A stretch of 64,000 nucleotides of DNA from Rhizobium freirei PRF 81. GTDB taxonomy: Bacteria > Pseudomonadota > Alphaproteobacteria > Rhizobiales > Rhizobiaceae. Below the pieces are notes generated by a model. That model searched no databases. It worked only from the letters and a program-made list of their open reading frames with translations, and was not told the origin of the DNA. Location of the stretch: the NCBI RefSeq assembly GCF_000359745.1, contig NZ_AQHN01000084.1, forward strand, positions 310,001 through 374,000. Reading direction: 5' to 3'. Positions within the stretch are counted from its first letter, which is position 1; the number at the start of each line of letters is the position of its first letter. This document shows positions 25,612 through 34,360 of this stretch, in pieces. The position numbers were made by a program, and so were the translations under genes.

Positions 25612-27048
25612 CTAGATGTGCCAATCGGTCGTATGCGCTGTTTGGGCCGAGGCGGCGAGCTGGGCGGCATGATCGTCCAGGGAATAGGCTTTGATATAGT
25701 CGATCTTCATCTCGGATCCGTTCGGCAGCCCGTCCGTTGGCGTACCCGCGACGCCGCCGACGGCGAGGTCGACCAGCATATACATCGGGCTGTGCATATC
25801 GGCAGGCGTAGCGGCATGGGCGACCGCAACATCGTCGAAATACCAGACGATCTGATCCTTGCCCCAGAGCACGCCGTAATTGTGGAAACCATCGGTGCTT
25901 GGCACCTCGACCGGGATCGAGGTCATCGTGTGCTGACCGGTGGCATTCGAATGAACCGTCACGTTGACCGTATCGGGATTTTGCCCGCGCATTTCCACCA
26001 CGTCGAGTTCCGGCGGCCAGGATCCGTCCTCTGGCAGCAGCCAGAAGGCAGGCCAGACGCCCTGGTTATGCGGCATCTCTGCCCGCATTTCGAAATAGCC
26101 GTAGGTCTGCGAGAAGGTGGAATGGGTGGTCAGAATGCCCGATGTATAGTCATGGTTTTCGACGATCGATTTTAGTGCATCCGGCGTTTGTTTTGCCGTG
26201 ATCGTCAGAATGCCGTCGGAGATGGAAAACGGGTTTGCCGATGCCGTCGGCGCGTAGGATGGGTTGATGTACCATTGCAGTTCGCTGTTCAGGCTGCTGC
26301 CCTTGTCTGGCGCCCAGGAATATTTGGCATCCCAGGTACCTTGCGTACCCTCATGCAGCGAAAGCGCATTGAAGTCGTCCGAAAAGGTCTGTGTCAGCGA
26401 GGATCTGTCGAGCCCGAGCTGGAACTGGTCTGCGTGAAGATCGGAGACGGTCTTGTTCGCAAAGACCAGGCTTTCGCCGTTGCCGAGATCGAGCCGGACA
26501 TTGGCTCCCTCCTGGGCGGAATGGCTGACGACCTGATCGAATGAGGTCAGGCCATATTGGTTGAGCCTGACCTTGTCGTCATCGCTGAAGTCGGTGATGA
26601 GGTCGCTGCCATTGCCCTTGCTAATGATGAACGTATCAGCCCCGCCGCCGCCGGTGAGCACGTCGTTGCCGGCGCCGCCATCGATGGTCTGGCTGCCGCT
26701 GCCGCCGGTGATGATATTGTCGCCGTCGTTGCCATAGGCATGGCGGTTGTTGCCCGTCACCGTGAGATTTTCGAAATTGGCGGGCAGCGTGTAATCCATC
26801 CAGGTATTAATGGTGTCGATGCCGGCATTGGGCGCTTCATAGGCGCGGTTGATGCTGGAATAGAGATAGTAGATATCGTCACCGGTGCCGCCCATCATCG
26901 TCACGTTGACGGAGCCATCACCCCACATGGAGTCGTTGCCTGCCGTACCGTTGAGCACCGGACCTGAGCCGGTAGCGGAAAAGAAACCAGTCGACGTGTC
27001 GCTGTAGTAAAGCGGTTGTCCAAGAGCATTCAAGACTGAATTACGCAT
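25612..27048 (-). CDS. Secreted RTX beta-glycanase, GH16 family (ExsH-like)
   Basis: A 478-residue extracellular enzyme. The N-terminal half holds hemolysin-type calcium-binding repeats (GTAGNDSMWGD, GGTGDDIYY, GGSGSQTIDGGAGNDVLTGGGGADTF) and a beta-roll flank. The C-terminal half is a GH16 domain with the catalytic ELDVVE motif near residue 360 and YGYFEMRAEMPHNQGVWPAFWLLP before it. In Sinorhizobium, ExsH has this layout, cleaves succinoglycan, and is exported by PrsDE. There is no N-terminal signal peptide, as expected for a type I substrate. The secretion pair at 21810-24853 is the obvious exporter. RBS GAGG precedes ATG 27048. The 209 nt upstream hold no gene. The exact polysaccharide target is unknown. 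Confidence 0.9.
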   Translation of the reverse strand: MRNSVLNALGQPLYYSDTSTGFFSATGSGPVLNGTAGNDSMWGDGSVNVTMMGGTGDDIYYLYSSINRAYEAPNAGIDTINTWMDYTLPANFENLTVTGNNRHAYGNDGDNIITGGSGSQTIDGGAGNDVLTGGGGADTFIISKGNGSDLITDFSDDDKVRLNQYGLTSFDQVVSHSAQEGANVRLDLGNGESLVFANKTVSDLHADQFQLGLDRSSLTQTFSDDFNALSLHEGTQGTWDAKYSWAPDKGSSLNSELQWYINPSYAPTASANPFSISDGILTITAKQTPDALKSIVENHDYTSGILTTHSTFSQTYGYFEMRAEMPHNQGVWPAFWLLPEDGSWPPELDVVEMRGQNPDTVNVTVHSNATGQHTMTSIPVEVPSTDGFHNYGVLWGKDQIVWYFDDVAVAHAATPADMHSPMYMLVDLAVGGVAGTPTDGLPNGSEMKIDYIKAYSLDDHAAQLAASAQTAHTTDWHI

Positions 27049-27257
27049 GAGAAGCCTCTTCCATGTGCCGGATTACCTCCTCCATCGATCTAATATGTCT
27101 CCCCACTCATATGCGTCAGATAGCGTGCTTTGCTTTTCTGCCCACCCCCAGGAGCGAGTTTTTTTGTCGCAATTCCAGGTCGGCTCATGGGATCGTATGT
27201 GAGCACGGCATATGAATCGGCGACGCGATAGCACCTCGCGTCGCCAGGGTTGTTCTC

Positions 27258-28253
27258 CTAGAGCGAAGCCTTCACCTTCTGGGCGATTTCCGGGCTTACC
27301 CATGTCGTCCAGATGTCCTCGTGGCTCTTCAGAAAATATCTCGCAGTATCTTCATTGGTGCCCTGATTGTCCGTCTGCCAGGCAAGTACGCTGTTTACCA
27401 GGCCGTTCGTCCATTTCCGCTTCTTCAGATAGTCCATAGCAACCCCGGCCTTGTCGGCGAATTGCTTGGTGACGACGGTGAAGACCTCCGAAACGGGGTA
27501 GGAGTTGACCTTCGGATTGGCGCAATCGATCACCGATGTGCAGGCGTCCCATTCGGCCTTGTCATGCGGGACGCCGAACGACAAACGCACCATCGGGTAC
27601 TTGCCGAGGATGGCGGTCGGCGACCAGTAATAACCGAGCCAGCCGGTCTTCTTCTCGAAGGCATTGGCGATCGTGCCGTCGAGGGCGGCGGCAGAGCCAG
27701 TTTCGACGATTTCAAATCCCTTTTTCTCGCCATCGAGCGCCCGGAAGAGGTTGCCGAGCGAGGCCTGGCATTGCCAGCCGGGCGGGCAATTGTAGATGAC
27801 GCCCTTCTTCGGATCATTCGGCGAGGGGAAGAATTCCGGATGTTCCAATGCCTGCTGGACCGTCTTGATCTCGGGATGGGCGTCGGCCAGGAATTTGGGA
27901 ATCCACCAGCCGTCCTGACCGCCTTCGGAAAGAATGCCGGCCGCAATGACAAGCCTGCCCTCAGAAACCGCCTGATCGAGCGGGGTGCGCACGGCGTTGA
28001 TCCAGAGCTCGGGCGCGACGTCCGGCTGGCCCTTCTCGTTCATGGCGGTGAAGGTCGGCAGCGTATCGCCGGTGACAAGCTCGACCGAGCAGCCATAACC
28101 TTCCTGGAGGATGATCTTGTCGACATTTGCCGCGACGCCGGCCGATGCCCAATTCATTTCGGCGATCGACACCGAGCCGCAATCGGCATGGGCGGCGCCG
28201 GCGAAGGTGTAGAGTGCTGCAGCAAAGACGGCGGCAGCGATATGCTTTCTCAT
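27258..28253 (-). CDS. Orphan OpuAC/ProX-type substrate-binding protein (glycine betaine/choline class)
   Basis: A 331-residue periplasmic ligand-binding protein. The signal peptide is MRKHIAAAVFAAALYTFAGAAHA, followed by DCGSVSIAEMNWASAGVAANV, the usual OpuAC opening. Several tryptophans and tyrosines (EGGQDGWWIP, CPPGWQCQA, WLGYYWSPTAILGKY) could form the aromatic cage for a quaternary amine. Four or more cysteines are present, including pairs likely to form disulfides. No permease or ATPase gene is next to it, so it must serve a transporter encoded elsewhere. Ligand class is inferred from the family. Confidence 0.87.
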   Translation of the reverse strand: MRKHIAAAVFAAALYTFAGAAHADCGSVSIAEMNWASAGVAANVDKIILQEGYGCSVELVTGDTLPTFTAMNEKGQPDVAPELWINAVRTPLDQAVSEGRLVIAAGILSEGGQDGWWIPKFLADAHPEIKTVQQALEHPEFFPSPNDPKKGVIYNCPPGWQCQASLGNLFRALDGEKKGFEIVETGSAAALDGTIANAFEKKTGWLGYYWSPTAILGKYPMVRLSFGVPHDKAEWDACTSVIDCANPKVNSYPVSEVFTVVTKQFADKAGVAMDYLKKRKWTNGLVNSVLAWQTDNQGTNEDTARYFLKSHEDIWTTWVSPEIAQKVKASL

Positions 28254-28655
28254 TTAAGACCCCAGGTCCTGATGTTGCTGTTGTGGAAGGGCCTCGCGCA
28301 GAACTTGCCGACCGTTTCCCTTCGCTCTTGCGCTGTCCCAGCTGTGCGAGGCTAAGCTGGGGCCAATCCCGATCAATCATCACGGTCGGGATGCGCGGGG
28401 ATTACTGCCATATGCGTGTCCCGGTCATGTGTTGGCGGCATGAAGTTTTTTGTTTTCCCACAGGAAATGACCTCGATCGATCGGCAGCTAACGCGCCTAG
28501 ACCCTGATAGGAAAGCCTGATCCACGCGGCCCGATGCAGGAAACAGATTTTCCCTTTCCGGGTAACTCAGAGATGGCTGTTCCTTTTAATCTACAAAATT
28601 TGTGGACAATATTCGCACTATCGAACACGCGTCTGACGTTCTGAAAGGGATGAAA
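28254..28655. other. Divergent intergenic region of about 400 nt
   Basis: No supported gene. An 11-nt palindrome ACAAA-A-TTTGT at 28593-28603 lies 53 nt before the FMN-reductase start and may be an operator. The rest shows no strong promoter or structure that I could support. Confidence 0.4.
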
Positions 28656-29216
28656 ATGAGTGCGCCTAAACTGGTCGGTATTGCCGGCAGCTTCAACCGT
28701 CCGTCCAAGACCCATGCACTGGTCCAGACCATCGCCGATCTGGCAGGCAACCGCTACGGATTTACCAGCAAGGTTTACGATCTGCACGATGTCGGTCCTT
28801 CGCTTGGCGTGGCCCAATGGCGCAGGGATCTCGACGATCAGGCGAAGAGCGTGATCGACGATATCGTCTCGTCGGATGCGCTGATCATCGGCTCCCCCAC
28901 CTTCAAGGGATCCTATCCGGGGCTCTTCAAGCATCTTATCGACCTCATCGATCCGCATGAGCTGCGCGCCAAGCCGATCATCATCACCGCGACCGGCGGC
29001 GGCGACCGGCATGCATTGATGGTGGAGCACCAGCTGCGGCCGCTCTTCGGCTTCTTCATGGCCCACACGCTGCCGACCGCAGTCTATGCTTCGGATCGCG
29101 ATTTCACCGGCTACAAGGTTTCCTCCGAACAGCTTTCCAATCGGATCAACGAGGTCGTCGGCGAGCTGGCCGCCTTCTTTCCGCATCCGGTGACGGTGCT
29201 GGCGGCTGCGGAATAA
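28656..29216 (+). CDS. NAD(P)H-dependent FMN reductase (SsuE/MsuE type)
   Basis: A 186-residue flavodoxin-like reductase that supplies reduced FMN to two-component monooxygenases, such as those that desulfonate alkanesulfonates. The phosphate-binding loop is GIAGSFNRPSKTHALV near the N-terminus. The conserved SPTFKGSYPGLFKHLIDLID follows at about residue 80, then TATGGGDRHALMVEHQLRPLFGFF. ATG 28656 has AAGGG 6 nt upstream. No partner monooxygenase gene is adjacent; the sulfonate-type ABC transporter at 38165-40904 is too far away to link. The partner is therefore unknown. Confidence 0.88.
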   Translation: MSAPKLVGIAGSFNRPSKTHALVQTIADLAGNRYGFTSKVYDLHDVGPSLGVAQWRRDLDDQAKSVIDDIVSSDALIIGSPTFKGSYPGLFKHLIDLIDPHELRAKPIIITATGGGDRHALMVEHQLRPLFGFFMAHTLPTAVYASDRDFTGYKVSSEQLSNRINEVVGELAAFFPHPVTVLAAAE

Positions 29217-29279
29217 CGAGGCAACGCCGGTTCGACCGGCAAGCATGCGGTTTTTAAGTTCAACGAGATGGAGGGTTGC

Positions 29280-29456
29280 ATGACATCGAATATCATCAGT
29301 CGTCTGAAGGCGATCTTCGGTTTGTCTCCGTTGAATAAGCGGAAGGGCGGGCCTGCACCCACGCACGAGATGTTTGTCGCAAGCTACGACCGGGAGCCTT
29401 CGGCCCGCGACTACGAACTCTATTATTGGTGCGCCACGCCGGCGCCCTGGTATTGA
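29280..29456 (+). CDS. Small conserved-looking protein, 58 residues, function unknown
   Basis: ATG 29280 follows GGAGG by 5 nt, a strong initiation site. The product opens with a short amphipathic helix (MTSNIISRLKAIFGL), then a basic linker, and ends with an aromatic-rich acidic tail (ASYDREPSARDYELYYWCATPAPWY). There is no signal peptide or membrane span. I do not recognise the family. It lies between the FMN reductase and an RBBP9-like hydrolase on the same strand, 63 nt and 58 nt away, and may be co-transcribed with them. Confidence 0.55.
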   Translation: MTSNIISRLKAIFGLSPLNKRKGGPAPTHEMFVASYDREPSARDYELYYWCATPAPWY

Positions 29457-29514
29457 ACGAAGGCGCCACTTGCTTCGTCTTGCGGGTCTCGCTGAAATCG
29501 GCTGCGAGGATATC

Positions 29515-30099
29515 ATGAGCAGAGTACTCATCGTGCCCGGATTGTTCGGATCGGGCGACGGGCATTGGCAGCGCTACTGGTTGCAGGATCAACCCGACGT
29601 TCGGCTCGTCGAGCAGGCCGATTGGGATTTTCCCAATCTCGATCGCTGGATGGAAAACCTGGAGGCGGCGCTCGAAGATGCCGGTGAAGCCTATCTTGTC
29701 GCCCACAGCCTGGGCTGCCTGCTGGCGGCCAAACTGGCGGGGCGTCCGGCTGCACGCAGGGTAAAGGGCGCGCTTCTCGTTGCGCCCTGCGATATTCCGG
29801 TGACCGAGAGGCTGCATGCCGGTCATCTCTCCTTTGGTACGATGCCGACTGAGGCGTTGCCCTTTCCCAGCATCACGGTCGGAAGCCTGAACGATATCTA
29901 TATGACGCTCGATCGGCTGACCATGTTCGGGCGGCTCTGGAATTCCGATGTGCGCAATATCGGCCTTGCCGGACATATCAACATTGCGAGCGGATTTGGA
30001 CGGTGGCCAAGCGGTTATGGCTTTCTCGAAGCGTTGAAGGTGCGTGCGAGGCATCGCAGGCCCCAAGGTATTTCGGCGACAGTTGCCGCCTCGGTTTGA
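29515..30099 (+). CDS. RBBP9/YdeN-family alpha/beta serine hydrolase
   Basis: A 194-residue small cytoplasmic hydrolase. The N-terminus MSRVLIVPGLFGSGDGHWQRYW is typical of the RBBP9/YdeN family. The nucleophile is the serine of VAHSLGCLLA near residue 66. A conserved histidine is in GLAGHINIASGFGRWPSGY near the end, with an aspartate in SLNDIYMT as a third-member candidate. Natural substrates of bacterial members are unknown. GAGG precedes ATG 29515 by 5 nt; the frame is open upstream but lacks a ribosome site. Confidence 0.85.
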   Translation: MSRVLIVPGLFGSGDGHWQRYWLQDQPDVRLVEQADWDFPNLDRWMENLEAALEDAGEAYLVAHSLGCLLAAKLAGRPAARRVKGALLVAPCDIPVTERLHAGHLSFGTMPTEALPFPSITVGSLNDIYMTLDRLTMFGRLWNSDVRNIGLAGHINIASGFGRWPSGYGFLEALKVRARHRRPQGISATVAASV

Positions 30100-30215
30100 A
30101 AGGGGGCTTTTCACACCGTGCATTCAGCGCCATTGTACTGCCGCGGCTCTTTTGACCATGTCCTCTGCCCGCTGTCCAAGGCACGCGGTGAGGCTTTTAT
30201 TTGGGAGGTAATGTG

Positions 30216-30875
30216 ATGAGTTTGCGTATCAATGACATCGCTCCGGATTTCACCGCTGAGACGACGCAGGGCGAGCTTCAGTTCCACGATTGGATTGGCA
30301 ACGGCTGGGCTGTTCTGTTTTCCCATCCGAAGAACTTCACGCCCGTCTGCACGACCGAACTGGGTGCAATGGCAGGCCTGGAGCAGGAATTCGCCAAGCG
30401 TGGCGTCAAGGTCATCGGTATTTCGGTCGACCCGGTCGAAAGCCATGTCAAATGGAAGAGCGATATCAGGACGGCGACCGGTTTCGACGTCGAATATCCG
30501 CTGATCGGCGACAAGGATCTCAAGGTCGCCAAGCTCTATGACATGCTGCCGGCAGGCGCGGGCGAAAGCTCGGAAGGACGCACGCCGGCCGATAACGCCA
30601 CCGTTCGCTCCGTTTTCGTCATCGGTCCGGACAAGAAGATCAAGCTGATCCTCACCTATCCGATGACCACGGGCCGCAACTTCGGCGAAATTCTCCGTGC
30701 CATCGACTCGATCCAGCTCACGGCCAAGCACCAGGTCGCAACACCGGCGAACTGGCAGCAGGGCGAAGACGTCATCATCACTGCCGCCGTTTCCAACGAG
30801 GACGCAATTGCGCGTTTCGGCTCGTTCGATACGGTGCTGCCCTATCTGCGCAAGACCCGCCAGCCGACCGCCTAA
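30216..30875 (+). CDS. 1-Cys peroxiredoxin (Prx6/AhpC-TSA family)
   Basis: A 219-residue cytosolic peroxidase reducing hydrogen and organic peroxides. The active site PKNFTPVCTTE has the peroxidatic Cys45 with Thr42 in place. The C-terminal Prx domain contains the Prx6-type LTYPMTTGRNFGEILRAIDSIQLT and PANWQQGEDVII. No second redox cysteine in the 2-Cys position is visible, so a 1-Cys mechanism with an external thiol is expected. ATG 30216 follows GGAGG by 7 nt. It converges on a LysR gene, with a strong shared terminator between. Confidence 0.93.
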   Translation: MSLRINDIAPDFTAETTQGELQFHDWIGNGWAVLFSHPKNFTPVCTTELGAMAGLEQEFAKRGVKVIGISVDPVESHVKWKSDIRTATGFDVEYPLIGDKDLKVAKLYDMLPAGAGESSEGRTPADNATVRSVFVIGPDKKIKLILTYPMTTGRNFGEILRAIDSIQLTAKHQVATPANWQQGEDVIITAAVSNEDAIARFGSFDTVLPYLRKTRQPTA

Positions 30876-30904
30876 CCGGGCCGAGCGGCAAAGCACTCAT
30901 CAAT

Positions 30905-30931
30905 GCGGTGCGGCCCAATGGGCCGCACCGC
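30905..30931. terminator. Bidirectional terminator between peroxiredoxin and LysR genes
   Basis: A perfect 12-bp stem GCGGTGCGGCCC with an AAT loop lies between the two converging stop codons. Confidence 0.7.
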
Positions 30932-30935
30932 TCCT

Positions 30936-31838
30936 TCACAGGCTGACATTTTCGCGCAGGAACTCCAGAAGCGTCCGTACACGCGCCGGCAGCGGGCCGC
31001 CCTGGCCGATATAGACCGCATAGAATTCCTCGACATCGCCGGGATTGAACCCTTCCAGGACAGGCAGGAGCCGTCCGGCGTCGAGATCGGATCTGACAGT
31101 AAAGACGGGAAGGCGTGCAAGACCCGCGCCCGCTAGCGCCAGGTGGCGCATGGCCTCGCCGTCACCGACCTGCAGGCCGCGTGCCGCGGGAAGTGTCGTT
31201 GTTTGGTCGCCGAGCTTAAGCGGCCAGCCTTCCATCGCTCGGGAATAGGAAAGGCCGATGCGGCAATGCCTTTCAAGCTCCGCCGGCATGCTGGGAACGC
31301 CGTATCGCCGCAGATAGTCCGGCGATGCAACGATCATTCTGCGCGCCGCGCCAAGCTTGCGAGCTGTAAGGCTCGAACTCTTGAGCGGTCCGGTGCGAAT
31401 GGCCACGTCCGCCCGCTCTCCCAGCAAATCCACGACCCGATCGGTGTGAATGAGCTCGAGCGAGACATCCGGATAGAGCGCCATGAAGGTCGGAATAAGC
31501 GGAGCGAGCGCATGATTGCCGAAGGAACCGCTGGTATTGATGCGGATATGCCCGGCAACCTGCTCGCCTGCCGAGGCGTGGCGTTCAGCCTCGGCCATAT
31601 CGGCGAGGATTGCGACGCTACGCTCGTAGAAGCCGCAGCCTTCCGGCGTCAATTGTAGGCGTCTGGTCGAACGGTTGATAAGGCGTGCGCCGAGGCGCTT
31701 CTCCAGCCTCGTAACGAGCTTGCTGACGGCCGAGGGCGTCATGCGGCAGGCCCTTGCGGCCGCGGTAAAGCCGCCGAGCTCCACGGCGCGGACGAAGACC
31801 TCCATTTCCCCGGATCGATTGATATCCTGTCGGCTCAT
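30936..31838 (-). CDS. LysR family transcriptional regulator
   Basis: A 300-residue regulator. The N-terminal helix-turn-helix is FVRAVELGGFTAAARACRMTPSAVSKLVTRLEKRLGARLINRSTRRLQLT, residues 11-60. The PBP2-type ligand domain contains HIRINTSGSFGNHALAPLIPTF and DVAIRTGPLKSS, as in the DsdC/YhjC-type group that often controls an adjacent oxidoreductase. It is divergent from the aldo/keto reductase at 31932, whose expression it probably governs from the 93-nt shared promoter region. The inducer is unknown. Confidence 0.9.
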   Translation of the reverse strand: MSRQDINRSGEMEVFVRAVELGGFTAAARACRMTPSAVSKLVTRLEKRLGARLINRSTRRLQLTPEGCGFYERSVAILADMAEAERHASAGEQVAGHIRINTSGSFGNHALAPLIPTFMALYPDVSLELIHTDRVVDLLGERADVAIRTGPLKSSSLTARKLGAARRMIVASPDYLRRYGVPSMPAELERHCRIGLSYSRAMEGWPLKLGDQTTTLPAARGLQVGDGEAMRHLALAGAGLARLPVFTVRSDLDAGRLLPVLEGFNPGDVEEFYAVYIGQGGPLPARVRTLLEFLRENVSL

Positions 31839-31931
31839 GATGAATTCAAGTCATAAATCAATTTCTTTCCGGCAATCTATATCAGCCAAGCCGCGGCGTC
31901 TATCTACTCAGGACAGCAAAGGAGATCGACG

Positions 31932-32966
31932 ATGGACTACAGAAATCTTGGTGCCTCCGGTTTGAAAGTACCCGTGCTCAGCTTCGGAGCCGGTACGTTC
32001 GGCGGCAGCGGCCCGCTATTCAGCGCCTGGGGAACGACGGATGCGACGGAGGCCCGCCGCCTCATCGACATCTGTTTCGAGGCCGGCCTCAATCTTTTCG
32101 ACACTGCCGATGTCTATTCGGCCGGCGCCTCCGAAGAGGTGCTCGGCCAAGCGATCCGCGGCAGGCGAGACGCCGTGCTGATTTCGACCAAAACCGCGTT
32201 GCCGATGGGAGATGGACCTGCCGACTGGGGTGCTTCGCGCTCGCGGCTGATCAAGTCGGTCGATGCAGCTTTGCATCGTCTCGGCACCGATTACATCGAC
32301 CTGCTGCAGCTTCATGCCTTCGATGCCTCGACACCCATCGAAGAGACGCTGTCCACCCTCGACGGCTTGGTGAAGGCAGGCAAGGTCCGCTATGTCGGCG
32401 CCTCGAATTTCGCCGGCTGGGAGCTGATGAAATCGCTCGCCGTTTCAGAACGGCATTCCTACGCCCGCCCCGTCGCGCATCAGGTCTATTATTCGCTCGC
32501 GGGCCGCGATTACGAATGGGAGCTGATGCCGCTCGGCGCGGATCAGAATGTCGGCGCGCTGGTATGGAGTCCTCTGGCCTGGGGCAGGTTGACGGGCAAG
32601 ATCCGCCGCGGTCATCCGCTGCCGGAAACCAGCCGCCTGCACGAGACGGCATCCTTCGGGCCGCCGGTCGATGACGAGAAACTGTTCGATATTGTCGACG
32701 TACTCGACGAGATTGCCGCCGAAACCGGTAAAGGCGTGCCGCAAATCGCGATCAACTGGCTGCTGAGCCGACCGACGGTGGCAAGCGTCATCATCGGCGC
32801 GCGCAACGAAGCGCAGTTGCGGCAGAATCTTGGTGCGGTCGGCTGGATGCTCTCCAAGGAACAGATCGAGAAACTGGATAAGGTTAGCGCCGTCGCTGCA
32901 CCCTATCCCTATTTTCCGTATCGGCGGCAGGAGGGATTTGCCAGGCTCAATCCGCCGCTGGTCTGA
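31932..32966 (+). CDS. Aldo/keto reductase
   Basis: A 344-residue NADPH-dependent TIM-barrel oxidoreductase. The catalytic tetrad region appears as LFDTADVYSAGASEE (Asp and Tyr), ISTKTALP (Lys) and DLLQLHAFD (His). The NADPH-binding end reads SVIIGARNEAQLRQNL. AAGGAG precedes ATG 31932. It is transcribed away from the LysR gene and converges on a second aldo/keto reductase (33048-34079) of the same length and layout. Members reduce a broad range of aldehydes and ketones, so no substrate can be assigned. Confidence 0.9.
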   Translation: MDYRNLGASGLKVPVLSFGAGTFGGSGPLFSAWGTTDATEARRLIDICFEAGLNLFDTADVYSAGASEEVLGQAIRGRRDAVLISTKTALPMGDGPADWGASRSRLIKSVDAALHRLGTDYIDLLQLHAFDASTPIEETLSTLDGLVKAGKVRYVGASNFAGWELMKSLAVSERHSYARPVAHQVYYSLAGRDYEWELMPLGADQNVGALVWSPLAWGRLTGKIRRGHPLPETSRLHETASFGPPVDDEKLFDIVDVLDEIAAETGKGVPQIAINWLLSRPTVASVIIGARNEAQLRQNLGAVGWMLSKEQIEKLDKVSAVAAPYPYFPYRRQEGFARLNPPLV

Positions 32967-33007
32967 CCGCAGAGCTTGCAGCTCTCCAATACCGGCGCGA
33001 TAGGAAG

Positions 33008-33040
33008 TTGGCGGCAGAGGCGGTGTCGCTCCGCCGCCAA
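33008..33040. terminator. Terminator between convergent aldo/keto reductase genes
   Basis: TTGGCGG and CCGCCAA form the outer stem, and an inner GGCGG can pair with CCGCC. It lies between the two stop codons. Confidence 0.5.
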
Positions 33041-33047
33041 ATCCGTC

Positions 33048-34079
33048 TTACCGGCCGCCCCCGATCTTGCGATGGCGCTGGTTTCTGCCGCTCTCGCCGT
33101 AGGGATAGGCGGCGGGTTGCGGTGCGCTGATTTCATTCAGCTGACCCATCTCCGCTTCGGACAGCTTCAGTTCGGCGGCGCCGAGATTGTCGGCAAGCTG
33201 CTCCGGCGTACGCGCCCCAAGGATGACCGACGTGACGGCTGGCCGCGCGGCCGTCCAGGCGAGGGCGACTTGTGCCATGGTGACGCCGCGTGCCTTGGCG
33301 ATTTCTTCCACGGCCGCAATGATTGCCCAGGTCCGTTCCTGCGCATTGCGCGGCGCAAAGGATTCGCTGCCGCGATTGGGGTTTTCGCCAAGCCTTGTGG
33401 CGACGGCCGGCATCTCGTCGCGCTTGTATTTGCCGGTCAGCCAGCCGCCGCCGAGCGGCGACCAGGGGAGCAGGCCCATGCCTGCGTCCAGGCAGGCATC
33501 GACGATCTCGAGCTCGATGTCGCGGACGAGCAGATTATATTGCGGCTGCAGCGTGACAGGCCGCGTGTAGCCGCGCGCCTTGGCGATCTCGACGGCCTTG
33601 GCGATATGCCAGCCGACATAGTTGGAAAAGCCGTAATAGCCGATCTTGCCGGCGCTGACCGCGTCGTCGAGAAAGCGCAGCGTTTCCTCGATCGGCGTCA
33701 GCGCATCCCAGGCATGCATCTGATAGAGATCAATGTGCTCGATGCCCAGGCGACGCAGGGAATCGTCCAGCGCCTGGCCGAGATGGCGCCGCGACAGGCC
33801 ATGGTCGTTCGGGCCATTGCCCATCGGGAAGCGGCCCTTCGTGGCGATGACGGCCTGGCGCGCCTCGGTCGGACGCGCCTTCAGCCAGCGGCCGATGATC
33901 TCCTCCGACTTGCCGGCGCTGTAGACGTCGGCGGTGTCGATGAAGTTGCCGCCCCATGCGAAATAATCGTCGAGAAGCCCATGCGACGCGGCCTCGTCCG
34001 CTTCCGCGCCGAAAGTCATGGTGCCAAGGCAATAGGCCGTGACGACGGCCCCGCTTGGGCCGAGCTTGCGATAATCCAT
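33048..34079 (-). CDS. Aldo/keto reductase, paralogue of the 31932 gene
   Basis: A 343-residue enzyme with FIDTADVYSAGKSEEIIG (Asp and Tyr), VIATKGRFP (Lys) and DLYQMHAWD (His), and the NADPH loop SVILGARTPEQLADNL. It resembles the convergent neighbour over its full length, including the ending YPYG. The two may be an old inverted duplication or independently acquired. ATG 34079 follows GAGGAGG. The 281 nt between it and recX contain an IR (CGTCGAA, 5 nt, TTCGACG at 34184-34202) and no other gene. No regulator is adjacent on its upstream side. Confidence 0.9.
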   Translation of the reverse strand: MDYRKLGPSGAVVTAYCLGTMTFGAEADEAASHGLLDDYFAWGGNFIDTADVYSAGKSEEIIGRWLKARPTEARQAVIATKGRFPMGNGPNDHGLSRRHLGQALDDSLRRLGIEHIDLYQMHAWDALTPIEETLRFLDDAVSAGKIGYYGFSNYVGWHIAKAVEIAKARGYTRPVTLQPQYNLLVRDIELEIVDACLDAGMGLLPWSPLGGGWLTGKYKRDEMPAVATRLGENPNRGSESFAPRNAQERTWAIIAAVEEIAKARGVTMAQVALAWTAARPAVTSVILGARTPEQLADNLGAAELKLSEAEMGQLNEISAPQPAAYPYGESGRNQRHRKIGGGR

Positions 34080-34360
34080 TCCTGCCTCCTCTGAACGGAG
34101 CGCTGCTGGCCGATCGGCAAAGCTCTCAGGCGAGCCGCAGGCTCCGTGATCCATAGCAATGTGGTGCTTGAGACGGCCTCCACCGTCGAAGGGAGTTCGA
34201 CGCTCGGCGTATTATTGCCGCGGCCGCACTATCACCATAGCCAATCATCCCATGATTACCAAGCGAATTTGGACCGAAAACCGCATTCGTTGCCTGGGGC
34301 GCTTGGCCCGCGCTAAAATCCCCGTTGCTATGATTCTCCTTTTGCCGAATGCCCTCCCTC

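Noticed and set aside
34080..34360. LexA box upstream of recX
   Set aside because: No GTTC-N7-GTTC is present; only a CGTCGAA/TTCGACG hairpin is seen.
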